A stretch of DNA of 38,467 nt, from positions 1-38,467 of IMG/VR virus record IMGVR_UViG_3300050821_000425. One strand, given 5' to 3'. The notes under the pieces are model-generated. The model made no database searches. It was given only the letters and a program-made list of their open reading frames with translations, and had not been told where the DNA came from. The position numbers were made by a program, and so were the translations under genes. This document shows positions 1 through 7,358 of the stretch, piece after piece; positions within the stretch are counted from its first letter, which is position 1, and every line of letters starts with the position of its first letter. Source of the stretch: a virus.

Positions 1-852
1 GACTTCCCAGATGGTGTTACGTTAAACATCCCGTCGATTGGCGAAGCAGAAACTGCCGACTTCACTGAAGGACAGGCAATTAAGTACAATACGATGGATA
101 CAGGTAATTTTACCTTTTCTTTCGATAACTATAAGTACTCTGCAAACGCGATCTCCGAGAAGTTCAAGCGTGACTCTTTCTATAGTGCTGATGTCGTTGC
201 GGCCTTCGTGCCTCGTCAACATCGTGCTCTTATGGAGTCGGTTGAGAGTAACATCTTGGCTAAAGGTAATGCTGGTCAAACGGCATCTAACGTCAATTCG
301 ATAAATGGTGCAGACCACCGATGGGTGGGTTCGGGTACTAGTAGCGCTATTGCTTATCAAGACTTCGCACGTGCACATTACGCGTTAACCCGCGCTAACG
401 TGCCGCTTACGAACCTGATTGCAATTGTTGACCCGTCTGTTGCTTATACGCTTCAGACCCAGGCCAACATCGTATCCCTCTTGACTCCAGATCGCATGTG
501 GCAATCTGTGGTTCACGATGGTGCGGTTACTGGATTTAAGTTCCGTTTCAATATCTATGGCTTCGACGTCTATGTGTCGAACTACTTGCCTAGTATTACT
601 TCGGAAACGATTACAAGCGGAGGCGTTGCTGGCACCGTAACTAACGGTGTTGCCAACTACTTCTTCTCGGCAGCTCCCGGCGATACTATGCCTTTCGTCG
701 GTGCTTTCCGTCAGATGCCTACTGTCTACTCGGAGTTCAATAAAGATCTCCAGCAAGAGGAATACCTGACAATTGCTGAGTGGGGCTTCAAGCTTTATCG
801 GCCTGAAAACTTCATCTCCATTCTCACGAACACTTCAGTTGTTCCGAGCTAA
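1..852 (+). CDS. Major capsid protein, 5' partial
   Basis: The reading frame is open from base 1, so the gene starts left of the window; 283 residues are visible. The sequence has the character of a phage HK97-fold capsid subunit: an extended N-arm, a helical segment with PRQHRALMES, and a C-terminal domain ending in an EEYLTIAEWGFKLYRPEN stretch of the kind common in podovirus coat proteins. It would form the icosahedral shell. Its position directly upstream of decoration, fibre and tail genes fits. Codons are richer in C-ending forms (ttc, aac, atc) than in the AT-rich genes that follow, as expected for the most highly expressed virion protein. The family call is by pattern recognition, not a database search. 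Confidence 0.85.
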   Translation, partial: DFPDGVTLNIPSIGEAETADFTEGQAIKYNTMDTGNFTFSFDNYKYSANAISEKFKRDSFYSADVVAAFVPRQHRALMESVESNILAKGNAGQTASNVNSINGADHRWVGSGTSSAIAYQDFARAHYALTRANVPLTNLIAIVDPSVAYTLQTQANIVSLLTPDRMWQSVVHDGAVTGFKFRFNIYGFDVYVSNYLPSITSETITSGGVAGTVTNGVANYFFSAAPGDTMPFVGAFRQMPTVYSEFNKDLQQEEYLTIAEWGFKLYRPENFISILTNTSVVPS

Positions 853-869
853 TATAGGAGAATAGAAAT

Positions 870-1589
870 ATGGTTTCAGGAACTTGGTTTAATCAAGACG
901 GTCTTTATCTGCAGTACGGTACGCAGAAAGCTGTCCCAGAAGTGGGTGGGGATTACCTCATCTACGGCGAAACACGAGAGATTGAGCAACTCATTCCTCT
1001 GGTGCCTTATCAGCTTACGACTAGCGGACAAGCTGTCCCTGGTCCTGCACAGACGACCTTCTCTGGAAGTACGACTGCTGCGGCTGCAGGTATCCAGTCG
1101 TTGACTACGCTTGTACCTCTCCAACAGACGGCTCCAGTTACTACTACGACTTCAGGTACTCTGCTTCTCAGTAATCCCCAAATCTTTATCGAAGAGGTGA
1201 CTATTGAAGGCTTGGTATCCGCAGCTGGTGGAACGAGTATCTCGGTAGGTCTGGTTACAGACTCCCCCGGTACTCCTAACTCGACCTTCGTTCAAGTGTC
1301 TCCTAACGCAGGTGTACAGATCGTTAATGGTCTGCTCACTGCGAATATGGTGGCAGGACAGCGCGTATCATTCACTCAACCAGGAACTACTGGTTTGGTG
1401 TGGAGCGTAGGTGCTACCCCTGTTGCTGGTGGTGGTACTTGGGTTGGTATTAATATGCCTCTAGTGACTAATGCAATTGTGCCACTCCCTGCGAGTGCGT
1501 GGTTGTCTACGGTTGCTACGGGTACGTTTACCAACGGACTTATTAAGCTTCGTATGCGTTATACGATGTACGGAAACATACCCTACTAA
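870..1589 (+). CDS. Probable capsid decoration or head-fibre protein
   Basis: This 239-residue protein starts 17 bases after the capsid stop, behind a TAGGAG ribosome site. The first 60 residues are mixed (tryptophan, tyrosine, acidic). The rest is low in charge and rich in Thr, Gly, Val and Ala, with alternating patterns typical of beta-sandwich virion surface proteins. No catalytic motif is visible. Its place between the capsid gene and a strong terminator suggests an abundant virion component produced with the capsid, such as a decoration protein. I do not recognise the family from sequence, and a head fibre or minor capsid protein is equally possible. Confidence 0.6.
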   Translation: MVSGTWFNQDGLYLQYGTQKAVPEVGGDYLIYGETREIEQLIPLVPYQLTTSGQAVPGPAQTTFSGSTTAAAAGIQSLTTLVPLQQTAPVTTTTSGTLLLSNPQIFIEEVTIEGLVSAAGGTSISVGLVTDSPGTPNSTFVQVSPNAGVQIVNGLLTANMVAGQRVSFTQPGTTGLVWSVGATPVAGGGTWVGINMPLVTNAIVPLPASAWLSTVATGTFTNGLIKLRMRYTMYGNIPY

Positions 1590-1602
1590 GGGTATATCTT
1601 GA

Positions 1603-1632
1603 GGTGGCCCCCGTAAGGGGGCTGCCCCTTTT
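1603..1632 (+). terminator. Rho-independent terminator after the capsid genes
   Basis: GGTGGCCCCC pairs with GGGGGCTGCC around a GTAA tetraloop (ten pairs, two of them G-U on the + strand transcript), followed by CC and TTTT. It begins 13 bases after the stop of the 239-residue gene and ends before the ribosome site of the next gene. It may be a partial attenuator that keeps capsid-level transcription from flowing undiminished into the fibre and tail genes. Confidence 0.8.
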
Positions 1633-1646
1633 AGAAGGAAACATAA

Positions 1647-2132
1647 ATGAGCATACAAGCAAACGTCGGTGGGCAAGACGTGATATGCAACGATATTGTA
1701 GTTGGAGTAACCCAATCGATGGGTGCTGACCCTGCCGCAAAAGGCGGCGGGCAAAATGGCGCTAAATATACTGCAAGAGGCGTCAACTTTAATGCTGGAA
1801 CTACAGATACTGCACTTCTTCTTCCTCTTCCCACAGGAGCTAAGAATTATGTAGTGAGTGCTATCTACATCACCAATGCTAGTCATACCTTAGTTACTGC
1901 AACTTTAGGTGTATTTAGCGGGGCTGGTGGAACAGGGACTACCATTGCTGCAGATCAAGCTATTACGGTAACTAACGGAACTGCAAATACAGCGCTTAAT
2001 ACTCAAGCTCTGACACTGTCCCCTGCAGCTACAATCTGCTTTAATTACGGCACTCTTTACATTCGCGTAGGTACTGCAGAAGGTGCAGCGGCTACTGCGG
2101 ATGTCACGATCTGTCTTACTTACTTAGGCTAA
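1647..2132 (+). CDS. Small beta-rich virion protein
   Basis: The protein has 161 residues and an AGAAGGAA ribosome site six bases before the ATG. Composition is dominated by Ala, Thr, Gly and Asn with very few charged residues, and it reads as an all-beta fold ending in VTICLTYLG. No enzyme motif is visible. It lies between the capsid terminator and the fibre genes, so a decoration, fibre-adaptor or head-fibre role is inferred from position and composition only. Its composition resembles the C-terminal part of the upstream 239-residue protein, but I see no clear residue-level repeat. Confidence 0.6.
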   Translation: MSIQANVGGQDVICNDIVVGVTQSMGADPAAKGGGQNGAKYTARGVNFNAGTTDTALLLPLPTGAKNYVVSAIYITNASHTLVTATLGVFSGAGGTGTTIAADQAITVTNGTANTALNTQALTLSPAATICFNYGTLYIRVGTAEGAAATADVTICLTYLG

Positions 2133-2133
2133 C

Positions 2134-3714
2134 ATGAGCAAAATAACTCTCAATAGTGTTGCTGATTTAACGCAAACTACTACTGCGCAGACCACTATTA
2201 ATGCGAACTCGGGTACGGTTCAAACAGCCTTCGATAATACCTTATCTAGAGATGGTACTCAGCCCAATCAAATGGGCTCAGCTCTAGATATGAATTCTAA
2301 TCCTATTATAAATCTACCTGCTCCAGCATCTCTAAACTCCCCATTACGTCTACAAGACTTAACTTCTTTCATAGGAGGGAGTCTTGTTATACCTGCTGTG
2401 CCCCCAGCGCCTACCCCTTCTACACTAGGAGGCGTATTCTCTGACTCAGCAGTAACTAACCAGTTTGTAACTAACATAGACAATACCGGGACTATTCATC
2501 AAGCACAACCTTCTTTCTCTAATCTTTCAGGTACTGCTACTATAGCTCAACTTCCTGTAGCTACTTCGTCTACAGAAGGTATTGTACAGCCGGATAACAA
2601 TACTATAACCATTAGCGGTGGAGTTATCTCTGCTGCAAATGCGTCTACACTGTTGTCAAGTATCCAAGGTAACTTTGAATTCTATAATGACGGCACTGTT
2701 AACGGTATGGTCCTGTCTTCTTATAATGGCAATAATGCTGTTGTTTGGAATACTGTTACCAATTCCTGGGTTAACTTCCAACTACCGCCTAGTGTTGCCG
2801 TTACCAATGCAGCTAATAACGGAAGCGGTTTAATCCGGATCACCCACGCTATAACTACACGTCCATTTGTCACAGGGCAGACTGTTTACATAAGTGGTGT
2901 AGTTGGCGTGTCAAATGCAAATACAGTACCGCCGGTTTCAGGGCCTTATTTGATTACAGTAATAGACAGCACTCATTTTGATTTACAAGGCTCTACATTT
3001 AGCGGCAGCTATGTAAGCGGGGGGAGTATCCTCGGGTCTGTGAATGCTAACGTAGGCAACATAACTATAAATGGGACTGCAAATCAGGGAGTTACCCCAG
3101 GGACTACCTATTTAGTAGGCTTAGCTTTCTTGGATGCCGCCTGCACTGTATGTCAGTTAGTTCTGTCTACCAACTTAACTGTACCTAATCATGATCCAGT
3201 AATGGGCTTTAATACTCTTGCTGGGTATACGAATGTTCCTCTAGTTGGAATGATCTATTATGATCCTGCACTAGGAGTACAGGGCAATGGACAGTGTCAG
3301 CTTTTAATTTCTTGGTATTCTAGAAATATGGTAGGTCTTCAACAGACGTATGCAGGTACTACAGGCGGGGCTATTAACACCTATGTTCAGATGGCTGAAC
3401 AGGGAACAGGTACACAGATGAAGTGGCTTAACTGGAGCGATTTAAGTCCAAATGTACAGGCCACTATGTCTATTACTGCGTCTTCAGCTTGCTCAGCTAC
3501 AGTTAAGATTGTTCTTACTGGAGCCATTAATTCAACGTCTACTCAACAAGTATTGTTTACTGCAGCGGGAACATGCCCTGTAAGTATATCAATTCCTATT
3601 GAAGCTCAAGAAGCTGGGTTTACTTCTCTGAGAGTATACTTGCAGACGACAGCTAGTACCGTAACGATGGGAACTAATTCAAATGCTATTGTTGGCGTAT
3701 ACACGAACTTCTGA
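2134..3714 (+). CDS. Fibre protein A with shared N-terminal virion-anchor module
   Basis: This 526-residue protein starts one base after the previous stop. Residues about 30-75 contain LSRDGTQPNQM, LDMNSNPIINLPAP and RLQDL, a module that recurs in phage fibre proteins and in the next gene here, and that probably fixes the fibre to the particle. The rest is Thr/Ser/Gly/Asn-rich beta sequence with a middle segment (VYISGVVGV and LITVIDSTHFDLQG) typical of beta-helical or knitted fibre shafts, then a C-terminal domain that probably binds receptor. No depolymerase catalytic signature is evident. Tail fibre is the likeliest role; head fibre cannot be excluded because the gene sits next to capsid genes. 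Confidence 0.75.
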   Translation: MSKITLNSVADLTQTTTAQTTINANSGTVQTAFDNTLSRDGTQPNQMGSALDMNSNPIINLPAPASLNSPLRLQDLTSFIGGSLVIPAVPPAPTPSTLGGVFSDSAVTNQFVTNIDNTGTIHQAQPSFSNLSGTATIAQLPVATSSTEGIVQPDNNTITISGGVISAANASTLLSSIQGNFEFYNDGTVNGMVLSSYNGNNAVVWNTVTNSWVNFQLPPSVAVTNAANNGSGLIRITHAITTRPFVTGQTVYISGVVGVSNANTVPPVSGPYLITVIDSTHFDLQGSTFSGSYVSGGSILGSVNANVGNITINGTANQGVTPGTTYLVGLAFLDAACTVCQLVLSTNLTVPNHDPVMGFNTLAGYTNVPLVGMIYYDPALGVQGNGQCQLLISWYSRNMVGLQQTYAGTTGGAINTYVQMAEQGTGTQMKWLNWSDLSPNVQATMSITASSACSATVKIVLTGAINSTSTQQVLFTAAGTCPVSISIPIEAQEAGFTSLRVYLQTTASTVTMGTNSNAIVGVYTNF

Positions 3715-3724
3715 GGACATATAG

Positions 3725-4876
3725 ATGACTGATAAAGTAACGCTTGGAAGTATAGCTAGTTTTCAGAACGATAGTACAGCTACAGTCCAATATAACTTAA
3801 ATAATATACTACTTACTGGGGCGATAGATAATACCTTATCTAGAGACGGGACTACGCCTAATCAGATGAATGCTAATCTGGATATGAACAGTAACCAGAT
3901 TGTAAATCTTCCTGCACCTATTGCTCCTACAGCTCCTGTACGTCTCGAAGACTTAACTACCTTTCAAGGAGGAGGGACTATTAATGCGATACCTACTGGA
4001 GGGAATACAGGTCAAGCCTTAACTAAGACTAGTAATACAAACTATCAAGTAGGTTGGTCTAATGTTCCAACAGGGCCAGTAACATCTGTATCTGGGGATC
4101 TAGCTACTTGGAACAGCACTACTGGATCTGCAATGGCAGACAGTGGAATTCTAGCTACTAACGTAGTTACCCTTGCAGGCTCTCAAACATTAACTAATAA
4201 GTCTATCGCAGGCTCACAGATTACAGGAACAGTTGCTGGGGCTAATATGGCAGCTGCTAATTTAGCTGCAGGTAATGTTAACGGAGGAGTTAACGGAACT
4301 CTGCCTATTGCTAATGGTGGCACTGGGGCTACAAGCAATACAGGTACAGGTTCTTTAGTCTTAGCTACTTCACCTACTTTAGTCACCCCTACCCTGGGTG
4401 CAGCTACAGCTACTTCTGTTACTTTCAGTCCGACTACAGGCGGTATTATAGGAACTACTACAAATGATAATGCTTCTGCAGGTACTGTAGGGGAGTATAT
4501 AAGTTCAAATGTTCTAACAGCTTCTGCGGTTTCATTAATTACTGCCACAGCTAAAACAGTTACATCAATATCTTTAACAGCAGGAGATTGGGATGTAAAC
4601 GGATCCGTGTATTATGATAATATTGCAGGATCAACGGTAATAACACAGGCAGTTGCAGCCATTAATACTACAACCAATGCTTTGCCTTCAACACCATCAG
4701 GAGGCGGTTCAAACTACTGGATCGGAAGTATAACTGGGAATGGGCCTTATATACCAACGGCAACTCTTCGTTTAAGTTTAGCAACTACAACTACTATATA
4801 TTTAATAGCATACGCCGCATTTACAACTTCAACAGCAAATGCATATGGTCTAATAAGAGCTAGGAGAATTAGGTGA
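3725..4876 (+). CDS. Fibre protein B, paralogue of fibre A
   Basis: The protein has 383 residues. Its N-terminus repeats the fibre A module: LSRDGTTPNQM, LDMNSNQIVNLPAP and RLEDL at about residues 35-80. The centre has the phage fibre repeat vocabulary (LAGSQTLTNKSI, ANGGTGATS, LATSPTLVTPTLG), which is usually trimeric shaft sequence. The C-terminus is a distinct beta domain that may bind the host surface. Two fibres with a shared anchor and different tips suggest either two receptor specificities on one particle or hetero-assembly. The stop overlaps the GTG start of the endolysin gene (GTGA), so translation is likely coupled. Confidence 0.8.
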   Translation: MTDKVTLGSIASFQNDSTATVQYNLNNILLTGAIDNTLSRDGTTPNQMNANLDMNSNQIVNLPAPIAPTAPVRLEDLTTFQGGGTINAIPTGGNTGQALTKTSNTNYQVGWSNVPTGPVTSVSGDLATWNSTTGSAMADSGILATNVVTLAGSQTLTNKSIAGSQITGTVAGANMAAANLAAGNVNGGVNGTLPIANGGTGATSNTGTGSLVLATSPTLVTPTLGAATATSVTFSPTTGGIIGTTTNDNASAGTVGEYISSNVLTASAVSLITATAKTVTSISLTAGDWDVNGSVYYDNIAGSTVITQAVAAINTTTNALPSTPSGGGSNYWIGSITGNGPYIPTATLRLSLATTTTIYLIAYAAFTTSTANAYGLIRARRIR

Positions 4877-5523
4877 AAACAAGTGCTAACGGAAGAAAGT
4901 TTATAGAAGGCTTTGAAGGTCTTATCCTTGGGGCCTATGATGATCATAACGATCATGTTGTTCCTGAAGGTGGAAGTGTCGTAGGAACCCTTACAATTGG
5001 ATACGGACATACGGATGCTGCAGGTCCTCCTAAAGTCTATATAGGACAAAAGATTACTCAGGCAGAAGCAGATAGCATCTTAGCTGCAGACTTAGCTTCA
5101 GTGGAGATCGAAGTTAACCACTTAGTAAGTGTACCTCTTACACAGAATCAGTTCGATGCGTTAGTAAGTTTCCAGTTCAATACCGGAGCCTTAGGTAAGT
5201 CTACATTACTTAAAGAACTCAATGCAAAGAATTATACAGGTGCAGCAGATCAGTTCTTACTCTGGAACCACGCCGGCGGAGTAGTCCTTGCAGGACTTAC
5301 TCGTAGACGGGAAGCAGAGAAAGAAATGTTCCTGACTATGGCTAAACCTGTAGTTAGCGGTCCTGTGGCTACTACTGTGGCAGCAGGAGCTACAGCTACT
5401 GCAGTTGCAGTACATTCTTCACCAGATCACTTTTGGTACATTGTGGGCGGGGTAATTATTCTAGGAGTTCTTATTGATCTCTTAGTACACTATTTCAACA
5501 AAGGAAATACAAATGTTAAGTAA
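4873..5523 (+). CDS. Endolysin, GH24 (T4-type) lysozyme with C-terminal membrane helix
   Basis: The 216-residue protein starts at GTG. Residues 1-160 are a glycoside hydrolase family 24 muramidase. The catalytic triad can be placed as Glu15 (GFEGL), Asp24 (AYDD) and Thr41 (LTIGYGHT), and the family RRR motif lies in LTRRREAE. It would cut the glycan strand of peptidoglycan at lysis. After an Ala/Thr/Val linker, residues about 188-208 form a hydrophobic helix (WYIVGGVIILGVLIDLLVHYF), followed by a basic tail. Signal-arrest endolysins carry the helix at the N-terminus, so this arrangement is unusual. The 3' end overlaps the next gene by 11 bases. Confidence 0.9.
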   Translation: MKTSANGRKFIEGFEGLILGAYDDHNDHVVPEGGSVVGTLTIGYGHTDAAGPPKVYIGQKITQAEADSILAADLASVEIEVNHLVSVPLTQNQFDALVSFQFNTGALGKSTLLKELNAKNYTGAADQFLLWNHAGGVVLAGLTRRREAEKEMFLTMAKPVVSGPVATTVAAGATATAVAVHSSPDHFWYIVGGVIILGVLIDLLVHYFNKGNTNVK

Positions 5524-5785
5524 CATATGGACCGATATCAAGACTGCTTGGAATTGGTTCGAAGCTCAAGTAGCTAAGATTATGCCTGGGCTTAAGACCT
5601 ATATAGTCTCAGGCTTAGGAGCCATTGGTTCCCTAGCTGCTGTCTTACAGGAATACATTACAGGTCTTCCTCTTAATGAATTTATGACTGGAACACAGGT
5701 AGCTGTAGCAACTACAGTTCTATTTACTTTAGCCTTCTGGTTTCATAACATGAGTGATCGGACTAACACTCCTACGATTACCTGA
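5513..5785 (+). CDS. Small membrane protein, holin candidate
   Basis: The 90-residue protein overlaps the endolysin 3' end. An amphipathic N-terminus (WTDIKTAWNWFEAQVAKIM) is followed by a hydrophobic stretch near residues 31-45 and a clear membrane helix near 63-78 (VAVATTVLFTLAFWF), then a short hydrophilic tail. Size, topology and position between the endolysin and another membrane protein suit a holin or antiholin, which would set lysis timing in the inner membrane. There is no diagnostic motif, so the role is inferred. Confidence 0.6.
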   Translation: MLSNIWTDIKTAWNWFEAQVAKIMPGLKTYIVSGLGAIGSLAAVLQEYITGLPLNEFMTGTQVAVATTVLFTLAFWFHNMSDRTNTPTIT

Positions 5786-6162
5786 TGTTATCTTTCTTAC
5801 TAGGTCTTATCCCAGGCGCATTCACCACTATCAATGGTATTACAAATGCCATTGCTAATGAGAAGATTGCTGCTCTATCTGCCACCACTCAGCAGGCTCA
5901 AATAGCTTCTGCAGAGAGGGTGGCAGCCTTAGAAGCGCAGAGAGATGCTTTAATATCTGAAAGCAATAAGTCTAGTTTACCCATAATCATACAATCTCTT
6001 ATAGCCTCTGGTCCTACCTTTATCTTATGTAAGATATTCTTCTACGATGAAACTGGATTTGGAACTACAAATATTCCTAACGATAGTGCTCTTTGGAATG
6101 TTATTATGGTTGTGGTCGGCTTCTATTTCCTCCACTCAGTAGCAAGTATGTTTAAATCATGA
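5785..6162 (+). CDS. Three-segment membrane protein, holin (GTA/3TM-type) candidate
   Basis: The protein has 125 residues, and its start overlaps the previous TGA by one base (TGATG). It has an N-terminal hydrophobic segment (LSFLLGLIPGAF), an Ala/Gln/Glu-rich coiled section (residues about 25-60), then two hydrophobic segments (PIIIQSLIASGPTFILCKIFF and WNVIMVVVGFYFL). This helix, coiled coil, two-helix layout matches the 3TM holin group seen in gene transfer agents and many proteobacterial phages. Of the two small membrane proteins in the cassette it looks the better holin. An inner-membrane spanin role is possible, but no lipoprotein partner is seen. Confidence 0.65.
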   Translation: MLSFLLGLIPGAFTTINGITNAIANEKIAALSATTQQAQIASAERVAALEAQRDALISESNKSSLPIIIQSLIASGPTFILCKIFFYDETGFGTTNIPNDSALWNVIMVVVGFYFLHSVASMFKS

Positions 6163-7034
6163 AACGGACGTTACTAGATTATACCCAAAGTATTCTAAGC
6201 TCCCTTAACTCTGCTGAAGTAAACTCCATAGGAGATACTACAGAGAGTCTTCAGGTCGCTGAGATACTTAGGACTACATACTATAACATCTTAGGTAGAG
6301 CAGAGCTCCCTGAGCATGAGAAGCTATTTCAGCTTACTTCTTCAGGCGATCCTACTAAACCTACTTTGATGTTCAGACCTAATGAGGGCGTAGCCAAGTT
6401 AAACTATATACAGTACTTCGATACCAATGTACTAGGTGCTCAGACGGGGGAGAACCAGACAGACCATGATCTGAACTTAGACCTAGCAGCTCAGTTAGGA
6501 TTAGGCTCTACATCTCCGCCTTCTTTCTCTGACGTACAAATACTTCCTAGTGATCAGTTCTTAGCTATGGTTAATAGCCTAGACACTACTCAGTCTAATG
6601 TAGGGACCTTTACCTTTAACGATCAACTGTATCCTAATACAGAACTACTCGACTCATTCAAGATTAACTATAGGAACGATAAACAACCTCAGTACTGCTG
6701 TGTAATACAGAATTACTACTTCATATTTGACTCCTTTGATAATACACAGGACTCTACTCTTCAAACTAGTAAGACCTTATGTTCAGGTTTCATTACACCT
6801 ACGTGGCAAGCAGTAGATAGCTTCATCCCAGACCTGGATGATTGGGCTGTCCCGCTATTATTAAACGAAGCCAAAGCAGCTGCCTTCTATGAGCTTAAAC
6901 AGACCATACACCCACACGCAGAGCGTGAGATTGACAGACAATGGGTAGCTCTGCAGAAGACTAAAGCTGTTGTAAATAAACCAAGTTGGTTTGACCAACT
7001 ACCTAACTTTGGGAGACGGAAATGGTGGCCCTAG
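6159..7034 (+). CDS. Probable head-tail adaptor (tail tubular A position)
   Basis: This 291-residue protein starts at an ATGA overlap with the holin candidate. The N-terminal 60 residues (SAEVNSIGDTTESLQVAEIL and TTYYNILGRAELPEHE) are helical and resemble the first part of T7 gp11-type gatekeeper proteins, where a DTxES segment precedes a helix. A beta-rich middle and a helical C-terminus (LLLNEAKAAAFYELKQTIHPHAEREIDRQWVAL) follow. It lies one gene before the tail-tube-B-like protein, the same relative order as T7 gp11 and gp12. The role as adaptor between portal and nozzle is inferred from order and general pattern. Confidence 0.6.
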   Translation: MKRTLLDYTQSILSSLNSAEVNSIGDTTESLQVAEILRTTYYNILGRAELPEHEKLFQLTSSGDPTKPTLMFRPNEGVAKLNYIQYFDTNVLGAQTGENQTDHDLNLDLAAQLGLGSTSPPSFSDVQILPSDQFLAMVNSLDTTQSNVGTFTFNDQLYPNTELLDSFKINYRNDKQPQYCCVIQNYYFIFDSFDNTQDSTLQTSKTLCSGFITPTWQAVDSFIPDLDDWAVPLLLNEAKAAAFYELKQTIHPHAEREIDRQWVALQKTKAVVNKPSWFDQLPNFGRRKWWP

Positions 7035-7357
7035 GCTATTATAAAGAATCATTCATTGACCCTAACAAGAACACTAAGATGCGTGGCAATGACCGTGCAT
7101 TCGCTCTAGAACTAATTGACGATAAGGCTCCTATCAGCAGCACAGGATTAGTTGATAAAAGGCTCTTTACAGGAGACAATAAGATCCATGCAGTGCGAGA
7201 TGAGACGTCCTTTAACCTCTGGTATTTCAGATATGACAAAGGAGATCTACCTGGCGCATTGAAGGAGGTTAAGTTCACTAAGTTTGATCAAGCACAGAAG
7301 TACTTAGAGAAGTATTTCAACACACGTAATATAAAGATCCGAGAAGTAATCGATTAA
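7022..7357 (+). CDS. Hypothetical virion-module protein
   Basis: The protein has 111 residues and overlaps the previous gene by 13 bases. It is a soluble, charged alpha/beta protein with no membrane segment. The C-terminal half (FNLWYFRYDKGDLP to FDQAQKYLEKYFNTRNIKI) suggests a small compact domain. It is sandwiched between the tail adaptor candidate and the nozzle-like protein. A minor tail protein or assembly factor is a guess from position. The family is not recognised. Confidence 0.6.
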   Translation: MVALGYYKESFIDPNKNTKMRGNDRAFALELIDDKAPISSTGLVDKRLFTGDNKIHAVRDETSFNLWYFRYDKGDLPGALKEVKFTKFDQAQKYLEKYFNTRNIKIREVID

Positions 7358-7358
7358 T

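Noticed and set aside
4183-4548. 121-codon - strand frame across fibre B
   Set aside because: It is the antisense of the repetitive Ala/Thr/Gly fibre shaft, giving an artificial Val/Pro/Ala protein with no ribosome site.
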